Shown piece after piece: positions 1 through 6,667 of a DNA stretch of 12,280 nucleotides. Below the pieces are notes generated by a model. That model made no database searches and was not told the origin of the DNA. It worked only from the letters and a program-made list of their open reading frames with translations. Source of the stretch: Symbiodinium natans (taxonomy: Eukaryota > Sar > Dinophyceae > Suessiales > Symbiodiniaceae); contig CAJNDS010001641.1 in assembly GCA_905221605.1 (NCBI GenBank), positions 1-12,280 of the forward strand, read 5' to 3'. The first letter of the stretch is position 1, and each line of letters opens with the position of its first letter. Position numbers and translations under genes: made by a program.

Positions 1-739
1 AAACTATAGACGTTTATAGTTTAGCCGCTAAACTATAAAGAGTGGCTCCTAAACTATAGACGTTTATAGTTTAGGCGCTAAACTATAAAGAGTGGCTCCG
101 AAACTATAGACGTTTATCGTTTAGGCGCTAAACTATAAAGAGTGGCTCCTAAACTGTAAACGTTTATAGTTTAGGCGCTAAGCTATAAAGAGGGGCTCCT
201 AAGCTGTAAACGTTTATAGTTTAGGCGCTAAACTATAAAGAATGGCTCCGAAACTATAGACGTTTATCGTTTAGGCGCTAAACTATAAAGAGGGGCTCCT
301 AAACTGTAAACGTTTATAGTTTAGGCGCTAAACTATAAAGAGGGGCTCGACGCTTATAGTTTAGGCGCTAAACTATAAAGAGGGGCTCCTAAATTATAGA
401 CGTTTATAGTTTAGGCGCTAAACTATAAAGAGGGGCTCCTAAATTATAGACGTTTATAGTTTAGGCGCTAAACTATAAAGAGGGGCTCCTAAACTATAGA
501 CGTTTATAGTTTAGGCGCTAAACTATAAAGAGTGGCTCCTAAACTATAGACGTTTATAGTTTAGGCGCTAAACTATAAAGAGGGGCTCCTAAACTGTAAA
601 CGTTTATAGTTTAGGCGCTAAACTATAAAGAATGGCTCCGAAACTATAGACGTTTATAGTTTAGGCGCTAAACTATAAAGAGGGGCTCTTAAACTATAGA
701 CGTTTATAGTTTCGGCGCTAAACTATAAAGCCTGACTCC
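1..739. repeat. 50-bp tandem array of paired dyads (unit 0)
   Basis: About 15 head-to-tail copies with an exact 50-bp step (starts at 1, 51, 101 and so on). One unit is about 40 bp because about 10 bp are missing at 349-350. Each unit reads CTAAACTATAGA, CG, TTTATAGTTTAG, GCG, CTAAACTATAAA, then a linker AG(T/G)GGCTC. The 12-bp module therefore alternates with its reverse complement and forms two overlapping dyads per unit. Copies differ at a few sites only (TATAGA or TGTAAA in the left arm, ATCG for ATAG, linker AGTGG, AGGGG or AATGG). No ORF of note. Possible roles are satellite DNA, protein-binding dyads, or a template for hairpin RNA; none can be chosen from sequence. Confidence 0.95.
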
Positions 740-1540
740 TAAACTATAGACGTTTATAGTTTAGCCGCTAAACTATAAAGGTTGGCTCCCAAACTATAGA
801 AACGTTTATAGTTTAGAACCAGCCGTGGGGGGTCCCCCAGGATTGGCCTGGACCGAGCTTCAAAATGCGATTTTTTAGTACAGAAATCGATGCCGGAAAT
901 GCTGCCTCCAATTTCTGGATTTTGCCCTAAACTATAGAGCCCCAAACTCTAGAGCCTAAACTATAAACGTCTATAGTTTCGGCGCTAAACTATAAAGCCT
1001 GACTCCTAAACTATAGACGTTTATAGTTTAGCCGCTAAACTATAAAGGTTGGCTCCCAAATTATAGAAACGTTTATAGTTTAGGACCATCCGTGGGGGGT
1101 CCCCCAGGATTGGCCTGGACCGAGCTTCAAAATGCGATTTTTTAGTACAGAAATCGATGCCGGAAATGCTGCCTCCAATTTCTGGATTTTGCCCTAAACT
1201 ATAGAGCCCCAAACTCTAGAGCCTAAACTATAAACGTTTATAGTTTCGGCGCTAAACTATAAAGCTTGACCCCTAAACTATAAACGTTTATAGTTTAGCC
1301 GCTAAACTATAAAGGTTGGCTCCTAAACTATAGAAGCGTTTATAGTTTAGGACCATCCGTGGGGGGTCCCCCAGGATTGGCCTGGACCGAGCTTCAAAAT
1401 GCGATTTTTTAGTACAGAAATCGATGCCGGAAATGCTGCCTCCAATTTCTGGATTTTGCCCTAAACTATAGAGCCCCAAACTCTAGAGCCTAAACTATAA
1501 ACGTCTATAGTTTCGGCGCTAAACTATAAAGCCTGACTCC
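740..1540. repeat. Three 267-bp tandem repeats (unit 0)
   Basis: Three copies with an exact 267-bp step (starts 740, 1007, 1274). Each copy is a 50-bp dyad unit, then a 110-bp core (817-926 in the first copy), then another 50-bp dyad unit ending GCCTGACTCC or a variant. The core begins ACCAGCCG or ACCATCCG, contains a G6/C5 stretch (TGGGGGGTCCCCCA), and holds a CGATTT/AAATCG stem with a 10-nt loop. It is flanked by TATAGTTTAG on the left and CTAAACTATA on the right, in inverted orientation. A minus-strand frame of 63 codons spans each copy, but it opens with TTG and reads through dyads, so it is not called a gene. Confidence 0.95.
817..926. repeat. 110-bp core of the 267-bp repeat, flanked by inverted module arms
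   Basis: First of eleven copies of a non-dyad core; in the others the conserved CCGTG begins near 1090, 1357, 4750, 5015, 5614, 5881, 6148, 11054, 11351 and 11618. It is bordered by TATAGTTTAG (807-816) and CTAAACTATA (927-936), a perfect 10-bp inverted pair, so it looks like a segment set into the centre of a dyad. That is reminiscent of a small non-autonomous inverted-repeat element. I see no target-site duplication, and the surrounding DNA is made of the same arms, so insertion is only one reading. Confidence 0.6.
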
Positions 1541-1736
1541 TAAACTATAGACGTTTATAGTTTAGCCGCTAAACTATAAAGCCTAAACTATAAAGCCCTA
1601 AACTATAGACGCTAAACTATAAACGTCTATAGTTTAGAGCCAAAACTATAGAGCCTAAACTATAAACGTTTATAGTTTAGACGCAAAACTATAGAAATCT
1701 TTATAGTTTAACCGTGATTTCGGGCAGGTTTTGGGG

Positions 1737-1753
1737 TATATATATAATATATT
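1737..1753. promoter_or_regulatory. AT-only TATA-like run in J block, copy 1
   Basis: Seventeen consecutive A/T bases, alternating T and A, set between a GGGG run and a palindrome. It is the only such run in the unit and lies about 185 bp before the telomere tract, conserved at 6528-6544 and 11998-12014. A promoter reading to the right into the telomere repeat is possible. This is inference; no start-site evidence can be read from sequence. Confidence 0.3.
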
Positions 1754-1766
1754 GTCAGTACTGACA
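1753..1766. repeat. 14-bp perfect palindrome, J block copy 1
   Basis: TGTCAGTACTGACA is its own reverse complement. It directly follows the AT run, so the two form a compact site that could bind a dimeric protein. The copy at 6544-6557 is identical; the copy at 12014-12027 has one change (final ACA to ATA). Confidence 0.75.
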
Positions 1767-1877
1767 CCGCTCCACTGCCTAGCGGTGGCACGGCACGCTC
1801 TCTGGTAAGACAGTTGAACTGCTGTATAGGCATATTGTATGTGCGATGCCCATGCAGCCACTTGCTTTGGGCGGCTC

Positions 1878-1913
1878 GGCTGGTGGGAAAGGAGCGAAGC
1901 TCCCCCACCAGCC
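1878..1913. other. Telomere-adjacent hairpin, copy 1
   Basis: The 10-bp arms GGCTGGTGGG (1878-1887) and CCCACCAGCC (1904-1913) are perfectly complementary. Inside, after an AAA bulge, GGAGC (1891-1895) pairs with GCTCC (1899-1903) around a GAA loop. Outside, GGCG (1870-1873) can pair with CGCC (1915-1918), giving stems of 4, 10 and 5 bp. It ends 9 bp before the first TTTAGGG and is identical in all three copies. It could be an RNA structure at the head of a telomeric transcript, a transcription or replication stop, or a DNA cruciform. Confidence 0.8.
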
Positions 1914-1922
1914 ACGCCTGAG

Positions 1923-2100
1923 TTTAGGGTTTAGGGTTTAGGGTTTAGGGTTTAGGGTTTAGGGTTTAGGGTTTAGGGTTTAGGGTTTAGGGTTTAGGGT
2001 TTAGGGTTTAGGGTTTAGGGTTTAGGGTTTAGGGTTTAGGGTTTAGGGTTTAGGGTTTAGGGTTTAGGGTTTAGGGTTTAGGGTTTAGGGTTTAGGGTTT
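1923..2100 (+). repeat. Internal telomere tract, 25 copies of TTTAGGG
   Basis: Twenty-five perfect heptamers followed by TTT, with no variant unit. G-rich strand is +, pointing right. The left junction reads GCCTGAG then TTTAGGG; the right junction reads TTT then GCGCCGAAGC. Both junctions are the same as in the 39-copy tract of unit B. Confidence 0.98.
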
Positions 2101-2278
2101 GCGCCGAAGCTGGAGAAGGATATGACATGGCCGGACGGGCGAACAAACTTGAAATTTGTTTCGGTTCCGGAGCACGCTCAAGGCCACCGAGAATGGGGCC
2201 TTGCTTCGGCCACATCATTTCACGCGTTTCCCTCCCGCGCCGTCAAGTGCGGCTCCCACCCTTAGCCAGCTCCGCCTT

Positions 2279-2289
2279 TTAGGGTTTAG
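2279..2289. repeat. Isolated telomere-like fragment, unit A
   Basis: TTAGGGTTTAG is just over one and a half heptamers, standing alone about 180 bp after the tract. On the minus strand it reads CTAAACCCTAA. It is unchanged at 7167-7177. The simplest reading is a remnant of an older telomere tract or a telomere-protein binding site. Confidence 0.6.
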
Positions 2290-2314
2290 TTTCCTAAACT
2301 CATGTTTAGGAAAC
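2289..2314. repeat. 11-bp inverted repeat with TCAT loop, unit A
   Basis: Arms GTTTCCTAAAC (2289-2299) and GTTTAGGAAAC (2304-2314) pair perfectly around TCAT. The stem includes CCTAAAC/GTTTAGG, the same telomere-heptamer permutation found in the dyad arrays. In unit B one C becomes T, which in a + strand RNA would keep pairing as a G-U wobble. Confidence 0.8.
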
Positions 2315-2500
2315 TCTCTTGTTTTTTTCTCACTCACCTTCTTGTATGCGTTCTTGTCGGGGTGTATTACACCCTAGTCAAAGTTGCTTGTTTGTTCCAC
2401 CGCGATCTTAGTCCTCTTGCAGCCTGCTAGTCCTGCAGGGGGGTCAACCGGAGGTTTTGCGCCCAGGGGAAAAGAGACCGATGGTTGACCGTAGCTTTTA

Positions 2501-2517
2501 AGCACCGTACTGGTGCT
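2501..2517. other. Short hairpin AGCACC/GGTGCT, unit A
   Basis: Six-base arms pair perfectly around a 5-nt loop. This is a register-shifted version of the GAGCAC/GTGCTC hairpins at 2707-2725 and 2992-3010. The unit B copy is at 7388-7404. Confidence 0.5.
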
Positions 2518-2706
2518 CAGATCACAAAGAAAACCGAAGAGCATGTTTGGGTCGAACGGAGGTTTCTGCCCGGGGGAAGACATCGGTGGTTGACCGTAGC
2601 TTTCGAGCCCGGCACTTGTACTATATCAATCCACAGGTGGGTCGACCGCGAGTTGATTGGAGGTTCTGCTGTCAGAGGAGGACGTCGCTTGTTAGACGTA
2701 GCTCTT

Positions 2707-2725
2707 GAGCACCGTACTTGTGCTC
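2707..2725. other. Short hairpin GAGCAC/GTGCTC, unit A copy 1
   Basis: Six-base arms pair perfectly around the loop CGTACTT. The corresponding hairpin in unit B is at 7595-7613 and is identical. Confidence 0.5.
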
Positions 2726-2991
2726 TATCAGCATGTAAATCCGCGATGCTTTTTTTTTTGGGTCGACCGGAGGTTTTGCCAGCAGGGAGGTTTCATGCCC
2801 GGGGGAAAGACCGTTGCGTTGATTGGAGGTTTTGCGCCCGGGAGAAAAACATCGGCGGGGGAAAGGCAGCGTTTAAGCACCGTCCTGGCACGACACCAAA
2901 GGCAGGTATTAAGCCCGGTACTTGTGCTATATCAGGATACAGATCCGAGGTGCTGTCGGGGGAAAGACATCACTGGTTGGATGTAGCTTTT

Positions 2992-3010
2992 GAGCACCGT
3001 TCTCGTGCTC
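2992..3010. other. Short hairpin GAGCAC/GTGCTC, unit A copy 2
   Basis: The same arms as at 2707-2725 around a different loop, CGTTCTC. Arms are held while the loop varies. The matching unit B copy begins near 7926. Confidence 0.5.
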
Positions 3011-3294
3011 TATCAACATATGAATCGCGAAGCCATTTGGGCCCACCGGAGGTTTTGCGCCCGGGGGAAAGACCGTTGCATTGATTGGAGGTTTTGCGCC
3101 CGAGGGAAAACCATCTTTGAATTGATTGGAGGCTTTACGCCTCCTGTAGATCCGCGAAGCATTTCTGTGTCGATTGGAGGTTTTGCGAGCATGGAAAGAC
3201 CGGAGGTTTTGCGTCCCGGGGGAAAACCGTTCATTGATTGGAGGTTTTGCGCCCGGGGGGAAAAACATCGGCGGCGGCTGACCGTAGCTAGTGA

Positions 3295-3470
3295 TTCCAC
3301 CCTGCTTCCACCTTGCTTCCAGCTCGCTTCCACGTTGCTTGCACTTTGCTTCCACCTTGCTTCCACCTTGCTTCTACCGTTCTTCAACCTTGCTTCCATC
3401 TTGCTGCCACCTTGCTTCCACCTTGTTTCCACTTGCTTCCACCTTCCTTGCGCGTTGCCTCCACCTTGTT
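3295..3470. repeat. 11-bp minisatellite TTCCACCTTGC, unit A
   Basis: 176 bp, 16 steps of an 11-bp repeat with point variants (TTCCAGCTCGC, TTCTACCGTTC and others). The + strand is strongly pyrimidine-rich. Because 11 is not a multiple of 3 and the motif has few stops, long open frames appear on both strands; the WKQGG-rich and FHLAS-rich translations are by-products. Unit B has one more step. Confidence 0.92.
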
Positions 3471-3487
3471 TATGACTTAGCATGGCT

Positions 3488-4251
3488 TAGCCAAAGTCCG
3501 AAAATCCGCGTGGGGTACCGTTTACAGTTCAAGTGCCAAACTATAGAAAGTGGCCCCTAAATTATAGACGCTTATAGTTTAAACAAAGTCCGAAAATCCG
3601 CGTGGGGGTAGCGTTTGCAGTTTAGGTGCCAAACTGTAGAAAGTGGCCCCAAACTTTCGACGTTTATAGTTTAGCCAAAGTCCGAAAATCCGCGTGGGGG
3701 TACCATATATAGTTTAGGTGCCGAACTATAGAAAGAGGCCCCTGAACTATAGACGTTTATAGTTTAGCCAAAGTCCGAAAACCCGTGTAGGGGTAACGTT
3801 TACAGTTTAGGTGCCAAACTATAGAAAGTGCCCCAAACTTTCAACGTTTATAGTGTAGCCACAGTCGAAAATCCGCGCGGGGGTACCATTTATAGTGTAA
3901 GTGCCGAACAATAGAAAGTCGCCCCTAAACTATAAACGTTTATAGTTTAACCAAAGTCCGAAAATCCGCGCGGGGGTACTGCTTACAGTTTGAAAGTGCC
4001 CCTAAACTATAGACGTTTATAGGTTCGCAAAAGTCCGAAAATCCACGTGAGGTTACAATTTACAGTTCAGGTGCCAAACTATAGAAAGTGACCCCTAAAA
4101 CTATAGGTGTTTATAGCTTAGCCAAAGTCCGAAAATCCGCGTGGGGGCACCGCTTGCAGTTTAGGTGCCAAACTATAGAAAGTGGCCCCTAAACTAAAGA
4201 CGTTTATAGTTTAGCCAAAGTCCGAAAATCCGCGTGGGGGTACCGTTTACA
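3488..4251. repeat. 92/93-bp tandem array, unit A (about 9 copies, truncated)
   Basis: The marker CAAAGTCCG recurs near 3492, 3584, 3676, 3769, 3860, 3952, 4028, 4123 and 4216, a 91-95 bp step except for one 76-bp copy with an internal deletion. Each copy is a diverged 50-bp dyad unit (GTTTAGGTGCCAAACTATAG and so on) plus a 42/43-bp insert built around CCGAAAATCCGCG, TGGGGG and TACCGTTTACA. The array stops abruptly at 4251, where sequence equivalent to 9195-9795 of unit B is missing. A 17-bp spacer (3471-3487) separates it from the minisatellite. No gene. Confidence 0.92.
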
Positions 4252-4252
4252 A
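4251..4252. other. Deletion junction (601 bp absent relative to unit B)
   Basis: Left of the junction the sequence follows unit B to 9194 (ACCGTTTACA); right of it the sequence follows unit B from 9796 (ATAAAGGGGGGCTCC). No shared bases are needed at the joint. The matching variant order on both sides makes a deletion in unit A more likely than a chance resemblance. Confidence 0.75.
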
Positions 4253-4666
4253 TAAAGGGGGGCTCCTAAACTGTAAACGTTTATAGTTTAGGCGCTAAAC
4301 TATAAAGAGGGGCTCCTAAACTGTAAACGCTTATAGTCTAGGCGCTAAACTATAAAGAGTGGCTCCAAAACTATAGACGTTTATAGTTTAGGCGCTAAAC
4401 TATAAAGAGGGGCTCCGAAACTGTAAACGTTTATAGTTTAGGCGCTAAACTATAAAGAGGGGCTCCTAAACTGTAAACGTTTATAGTTTAGGCGCTAAAC
4501 TATAAAGGGGGGCTCCTAAACTGTAAACGTTTATAGTTTAGGCGCTAAACTATAAAGAGGGGCTCCGAAACTGTAAACGTTTATAGTTTAGGCGCTAAAC
4601 TATAAAGAGGGGCTCCTAAACTATAGACGTTTATAGTTTAGGCACTAAATTATAAAGAGTGGCTCC
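4252..4666. repeat. 50-bp dyad array, unit A
   Basis: About eight copies of the same 50-bp unit as at 1-739, here mostly with the TGTAAACG left arm and AGGGG linker. Several copies contain the arm pair with only one G-T position. It follows the deletion junction and passes directly into a 267-bp repeat. Confidence 0.95.
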
Positions 4667-5182
4667 TAAACTATAGACGTTTATAGTTTAGGCGCTAAAC
4701 TATAAAGGTTGGCTCCTAAACTATAGAAGCGTTTATAGTTTAGGACCATCCGTGGGGGGTCCCCCAGGATTGGCCTGGACCGAGCTTCAAAATGCGATTT
4801 TTTAGTACACAAATCGATGCGGGAAATGCTGCCTCCAATTTCTGGATTTCGCCCTAAACTATAGAGCCCCAAACTCTAGAGCCTAAACTATAAACGTTCA
4901 TAGTTTCGGCGCTAAACTATAAAGCTTGACCCCTAAACTATAAACGTTTATAGTTTAGCCGCTAAACTATAAAGGTTGGCTCCTAAACTCTAAACGTTTA
5001 TAGTTTAGGAACATCCGTGGGGGGTCCCCCAGGATTGGCCTGGACCCAGCTTAAAAGTGCGATTTTTAGTACAGAAATCGATGCCCGAAATGCTGCCTCC
5101 AATTTCTGATTTTTGCCCCAAACTACAGAGTCTAAACTATAAACGTCTATAGTTTCGGCGCTAAACTATAAAGCCTGACTCC
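4667..5182. repeat. Two 267-bp-type repeats, unit A proximal block
   Basis: The first copy is 267 bp; the second (4934-5182) is 249 bp through small deletions, among them loss of CCCCAAACTCTAGAG near 5130. Both keep the 110-bp core. This block is separated from the other three 267-bp copies by a 50-bp array, unlike in the other units. Confidence 0.9.
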
Positions 5183-5532
5183 TAAACTATAGACGTTTAT
5201 AGTTTAGCCGCTAAACTATAAAGGTTGGCTCCTAAATTATAGACGTTTATAGTTTAGGCGCTAAACTATAAAGAGGGGCTCCTAAAGTATAGACGTTTAT
5301 AGTTTAGGCGCTAAACTATAAAGAGTGGCTCCTAAACTATAGACGTTTATAGTTTAGGCGCTAAACTATAAAGAGTGGCTCCTAAACTATAGACGTTTAT
5401 AGTTTAGGCGCTAAACTATAAAGGTTGGCTCCTAAACTATAGACGTTTATAGTTTAGGCGCTAAACTATAAAGAGTGGCTCCTAAACTATAGACGTTTAT
5501 AGTTTAGGCGCTAAACTATAAAGAGGGGCTCC
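5183..5532. repeat. 50-bp dyad array nested between 267-bp repeats, unit A
   Basis: Seven copies with an exact 50-bp step. They are more uniform than the other 50-bp arrays (nearly all TATAGACG, linkers AGTGG, AGGGG or AGGTTGG). Its position between 267-bp copies is specific to unit A and points to unequal exchange. Confidence 0.93.
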
Positions 5533-6331
5533 TAAACTATAGACGTTTATAGTTTAGGCGCTAAACTATAAAGGTTGGCTCCCACATTATAGACGTTTAT
5601 AGTTTAGGACCATCCGTGGGGGGTCTCCCAGGATTGGCCTGGACCGAGCTTCAAAATGCGATTTTTTAGTACAGAAATCGATGCCGGAAATGCTGCCTCC
5701 AATTTCTGGATTTTGCCTTAAACTATAGAGCCCCAAACTCTAGAGCCTAAACTATAAACGTTTATAGTTTCGGCGCTAAACTATAAAGCTTGACCCCCAA
5801 ACTATAAACGTTTATGGTTTAGCCGCTAAACTATAAAGGTTGGCTCCTAAACTATAGAAGCGTTTATAGTTTAGGACCATCCGTGGGGGGTCCCCCAGGA
5901 TTGGCTTGGACCGAGCTTCAAAATGCGATTTTTTAGTACAGAAATCGATGCCGGAAATGCTGCCTCCAATTTCTGGATTTTGCCCTAAACTATAGAGCCC
6001 CAAACTCTAGAGCCTAAACTATAAACGTTTATAGTTTCGGCGCTAAACTATAAAGCTTGACCCCTAAACTATAAACGTTTATAGTTTAGCCGCTAAACTA
6101 TAAAGGTTGGCTCCTAAACTATAGAAGCGTTTATAGTTTAGGACCATCCGTGGGGGGTCCCCCAGGATTGGCCTGGACCGAGCTTCAAAATGCGATTTTT
6201 TAGTACAGAAATCGATGCCGGAAATGCTGCCTCCAATTTCTGGATTTTGCCCTAAACTATAGAGCCCCAAACTCTAGAGCCTAAACTATAAACGTCTATA
6301 GTTTCGGCGCTAAACTATAAAGCCTGACTCC
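5533..6331. repeat. Three 267-bp repeats, unit A distal block
   Basis: Starts 5533, 5798 and 6065; the first is 265 bp because GAAGCG is shortened to GACG, which breaks the minus-strand frame that is open in the other two. Otherwise the structure is as at 740-1540: dyad unit, 110-bp core, dyad unit. Confidence 0.95.
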
Positions 6332-6527
6332 TAAACTATAGACGTTTATAGTTTAGCCGCTAAACTATAAAGCCTAAACTATAAAGCCCTAAACTATAGA
6401 CGCTAAACTATAAACGTCTATAGTTTAGAGCCAAAACTATAGAGCCTAAACTATAAACGTTTATAGTTTAGACGCAAAACTATAGAAATCTTTATAGTTT
6501 AACCGTGATTTCGGGCAGGTTTTGGGG

Positions 6528-6544
6528 TATATATATAATATATT
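6528..6544. promoter_or_regulatory. AT-only TATA-like run in J block, copy 2
   Basis: Identical to the run at 1737-1753 and in the same relation to the palindrome, hairpin and telomere tract. Promoter function is inferred from composition only. Confidence 0.3.
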
Positions 6545-6557
6545 GTCAGTACTGACA
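6544..6557. repeat. 14-bp perfect palindrome, J block copy 2
   Basis: Identical to 1753-1766 (TGTCAGTACTGACA), directly after the AT run. Confidence 0.75.
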
Positions 6558-6667
6558 CCGCTCCACTGCCTAGCGGTGGCACGGCACGCTCTCTGGTAAG
6601 ACAGTTGAACTGCTGTATAGGCATATTGTATGTGCGATGCCCATGCAGCCACTTGCTTTGGCGGCTC

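Larger units (their letters stand above)
1..1922 (+). repeat. 3' part of a subtelomeric unit (unit 0, truncated by the window edge)
   Basis: This is the right-hand part of a large tandem unit: the end of a 50-bp array, three 267-bp repeats, then the telomere-adjacent J block. The same order and nearly the same sequence recur at the right ends of units A (to 6712) and B (to 12182). Bases 1-347 match 10262-10608 by eye without a difference, so this unit is closer to unit B than to unit A in its 50-bp array. No gene is seen. Confidence 0.9.
1541..1922. repeat. J block: telomere-adjacent junction sequence, copy 1
   Basis: A 382-bp block immediately left of the telomere tract. Its first 170 bp or so are crowded dyad modules in irregular spacing. 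From about 1712 it is unlike anything else in the unit: an AT run (1737-1753), a 14-bp palindrome (1753-1766), GC-rich sequence and a strong hairpin (1878-1913). It recurs at 6332-6712 and 11802-12182 with about 99% identity; this copy has one extra G near 1869-1871. Its constancy and position make it the best candidate for a functional subtelomeric element such as a transcription start, an RNA-processing site or a protein-binding site. Confidence 0.85.
2101..2442. other. Low-copy leader after the telomere tract, unit A
   Basis: About 340 bp of mixed-composition sequence with no internal tandem repeat, repeated only once per large unit (second copy 6989-7330, about 97% identical). It begins GCGCCGAAGC directly after the tract and contains a T-rich pyrimidine stretch (about 2315-2345), an isolated telomere-like TTAGGGTTTAG (2279-2289) and an adjacent perfect inverted repeat (2289-2314). 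A frame of 73 codons is present, but it starts at TTG and its end changes in unit B through an indel near the GTATTACACC site. I see no gene. Confidence 0.75.
2443..3294. repeat. Degenerate GGAGGTTTTGC repeat region, unit A
   Basis: About 850 bp made of two loosely alternating motifs. The first is (C/T)GGAGGTTTTGC followed by a C-then-G run and AAAGACC, seen about eleven times (near 2449, 2559, 2661, 2769, 2824, 3049, 3086, 3127, 3173, 3201 and 3239). The second is GTAGCTTTTGAGCACCGT plus a pairing GTGCTC, seen four to six times. Spacing is irregular, so this is an old decayed minisatellite. It holds frames of up to 199 codons, but they start at TTG, consist of motif translations and are split in unit B, so no gene is called. 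Confidence 0.8.

Noticed and set aside
1-739. CRISPR array
   Set aside because: The period is constant but there are no unique spacers: the entire 50 bp is repeated, and the telomere tracts show this is a eukaryotic chromosome end.
825-840. TGGGGGGTCCCCCA as a rho-independent type terminator
   Set aside because: No following T run, and the setting is eukaryotic; it is part of the 110-bp core repeated in every 267-bp unit.
754-945. A 63-codon minus-strand frame, nearly identical in eight of the 267-bp repeats, as a small gene family
   Set aside because: It opens with TTG and has no ATG near its start, its ends are the translated dyad arms, and copies near 5015, 5614 and 11054 are broken by indels. 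Its persistence follows from the 267-bp repeat being a multiple of three and recently amplified.
1712-1920. tRNA or 5S rRNA gene in the J block
   Set aside because: No cloverleaf, no A and B box pair and no 5S-like core could be found; the hairpin with a GAA loop does not fit either.
2156-2377. A 73-codon frame in the leader with a hydrophobic end, possibly a small membrane protein
   Set aside because: It starts at TTG, crosses the telomere-like fragment and hairpin, and its end changes between units because of an indel. No conserved domain is recognisable.
1806-2422. Possible intron across the telomere tract, with GGTAAG near 1804 and a pyrimidine stretch ending CTCTTGCAG near 2421
   Set aside because: Splice-like strings of this length are expected by chance, and no coding exon flanks them.
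2485-3475. Overlapping + strand frames of 199 and 161 codons and minus frames of 142 and 156 codons as subtelomeric genes
   Set aside because: Starts checked are TTG, the translations are repeats of the DNA motifs (GGAGGTTTTGC and the 11-bp minisatellite), both strands are open at once, and the 199-codon frame is split in unit B by indels.
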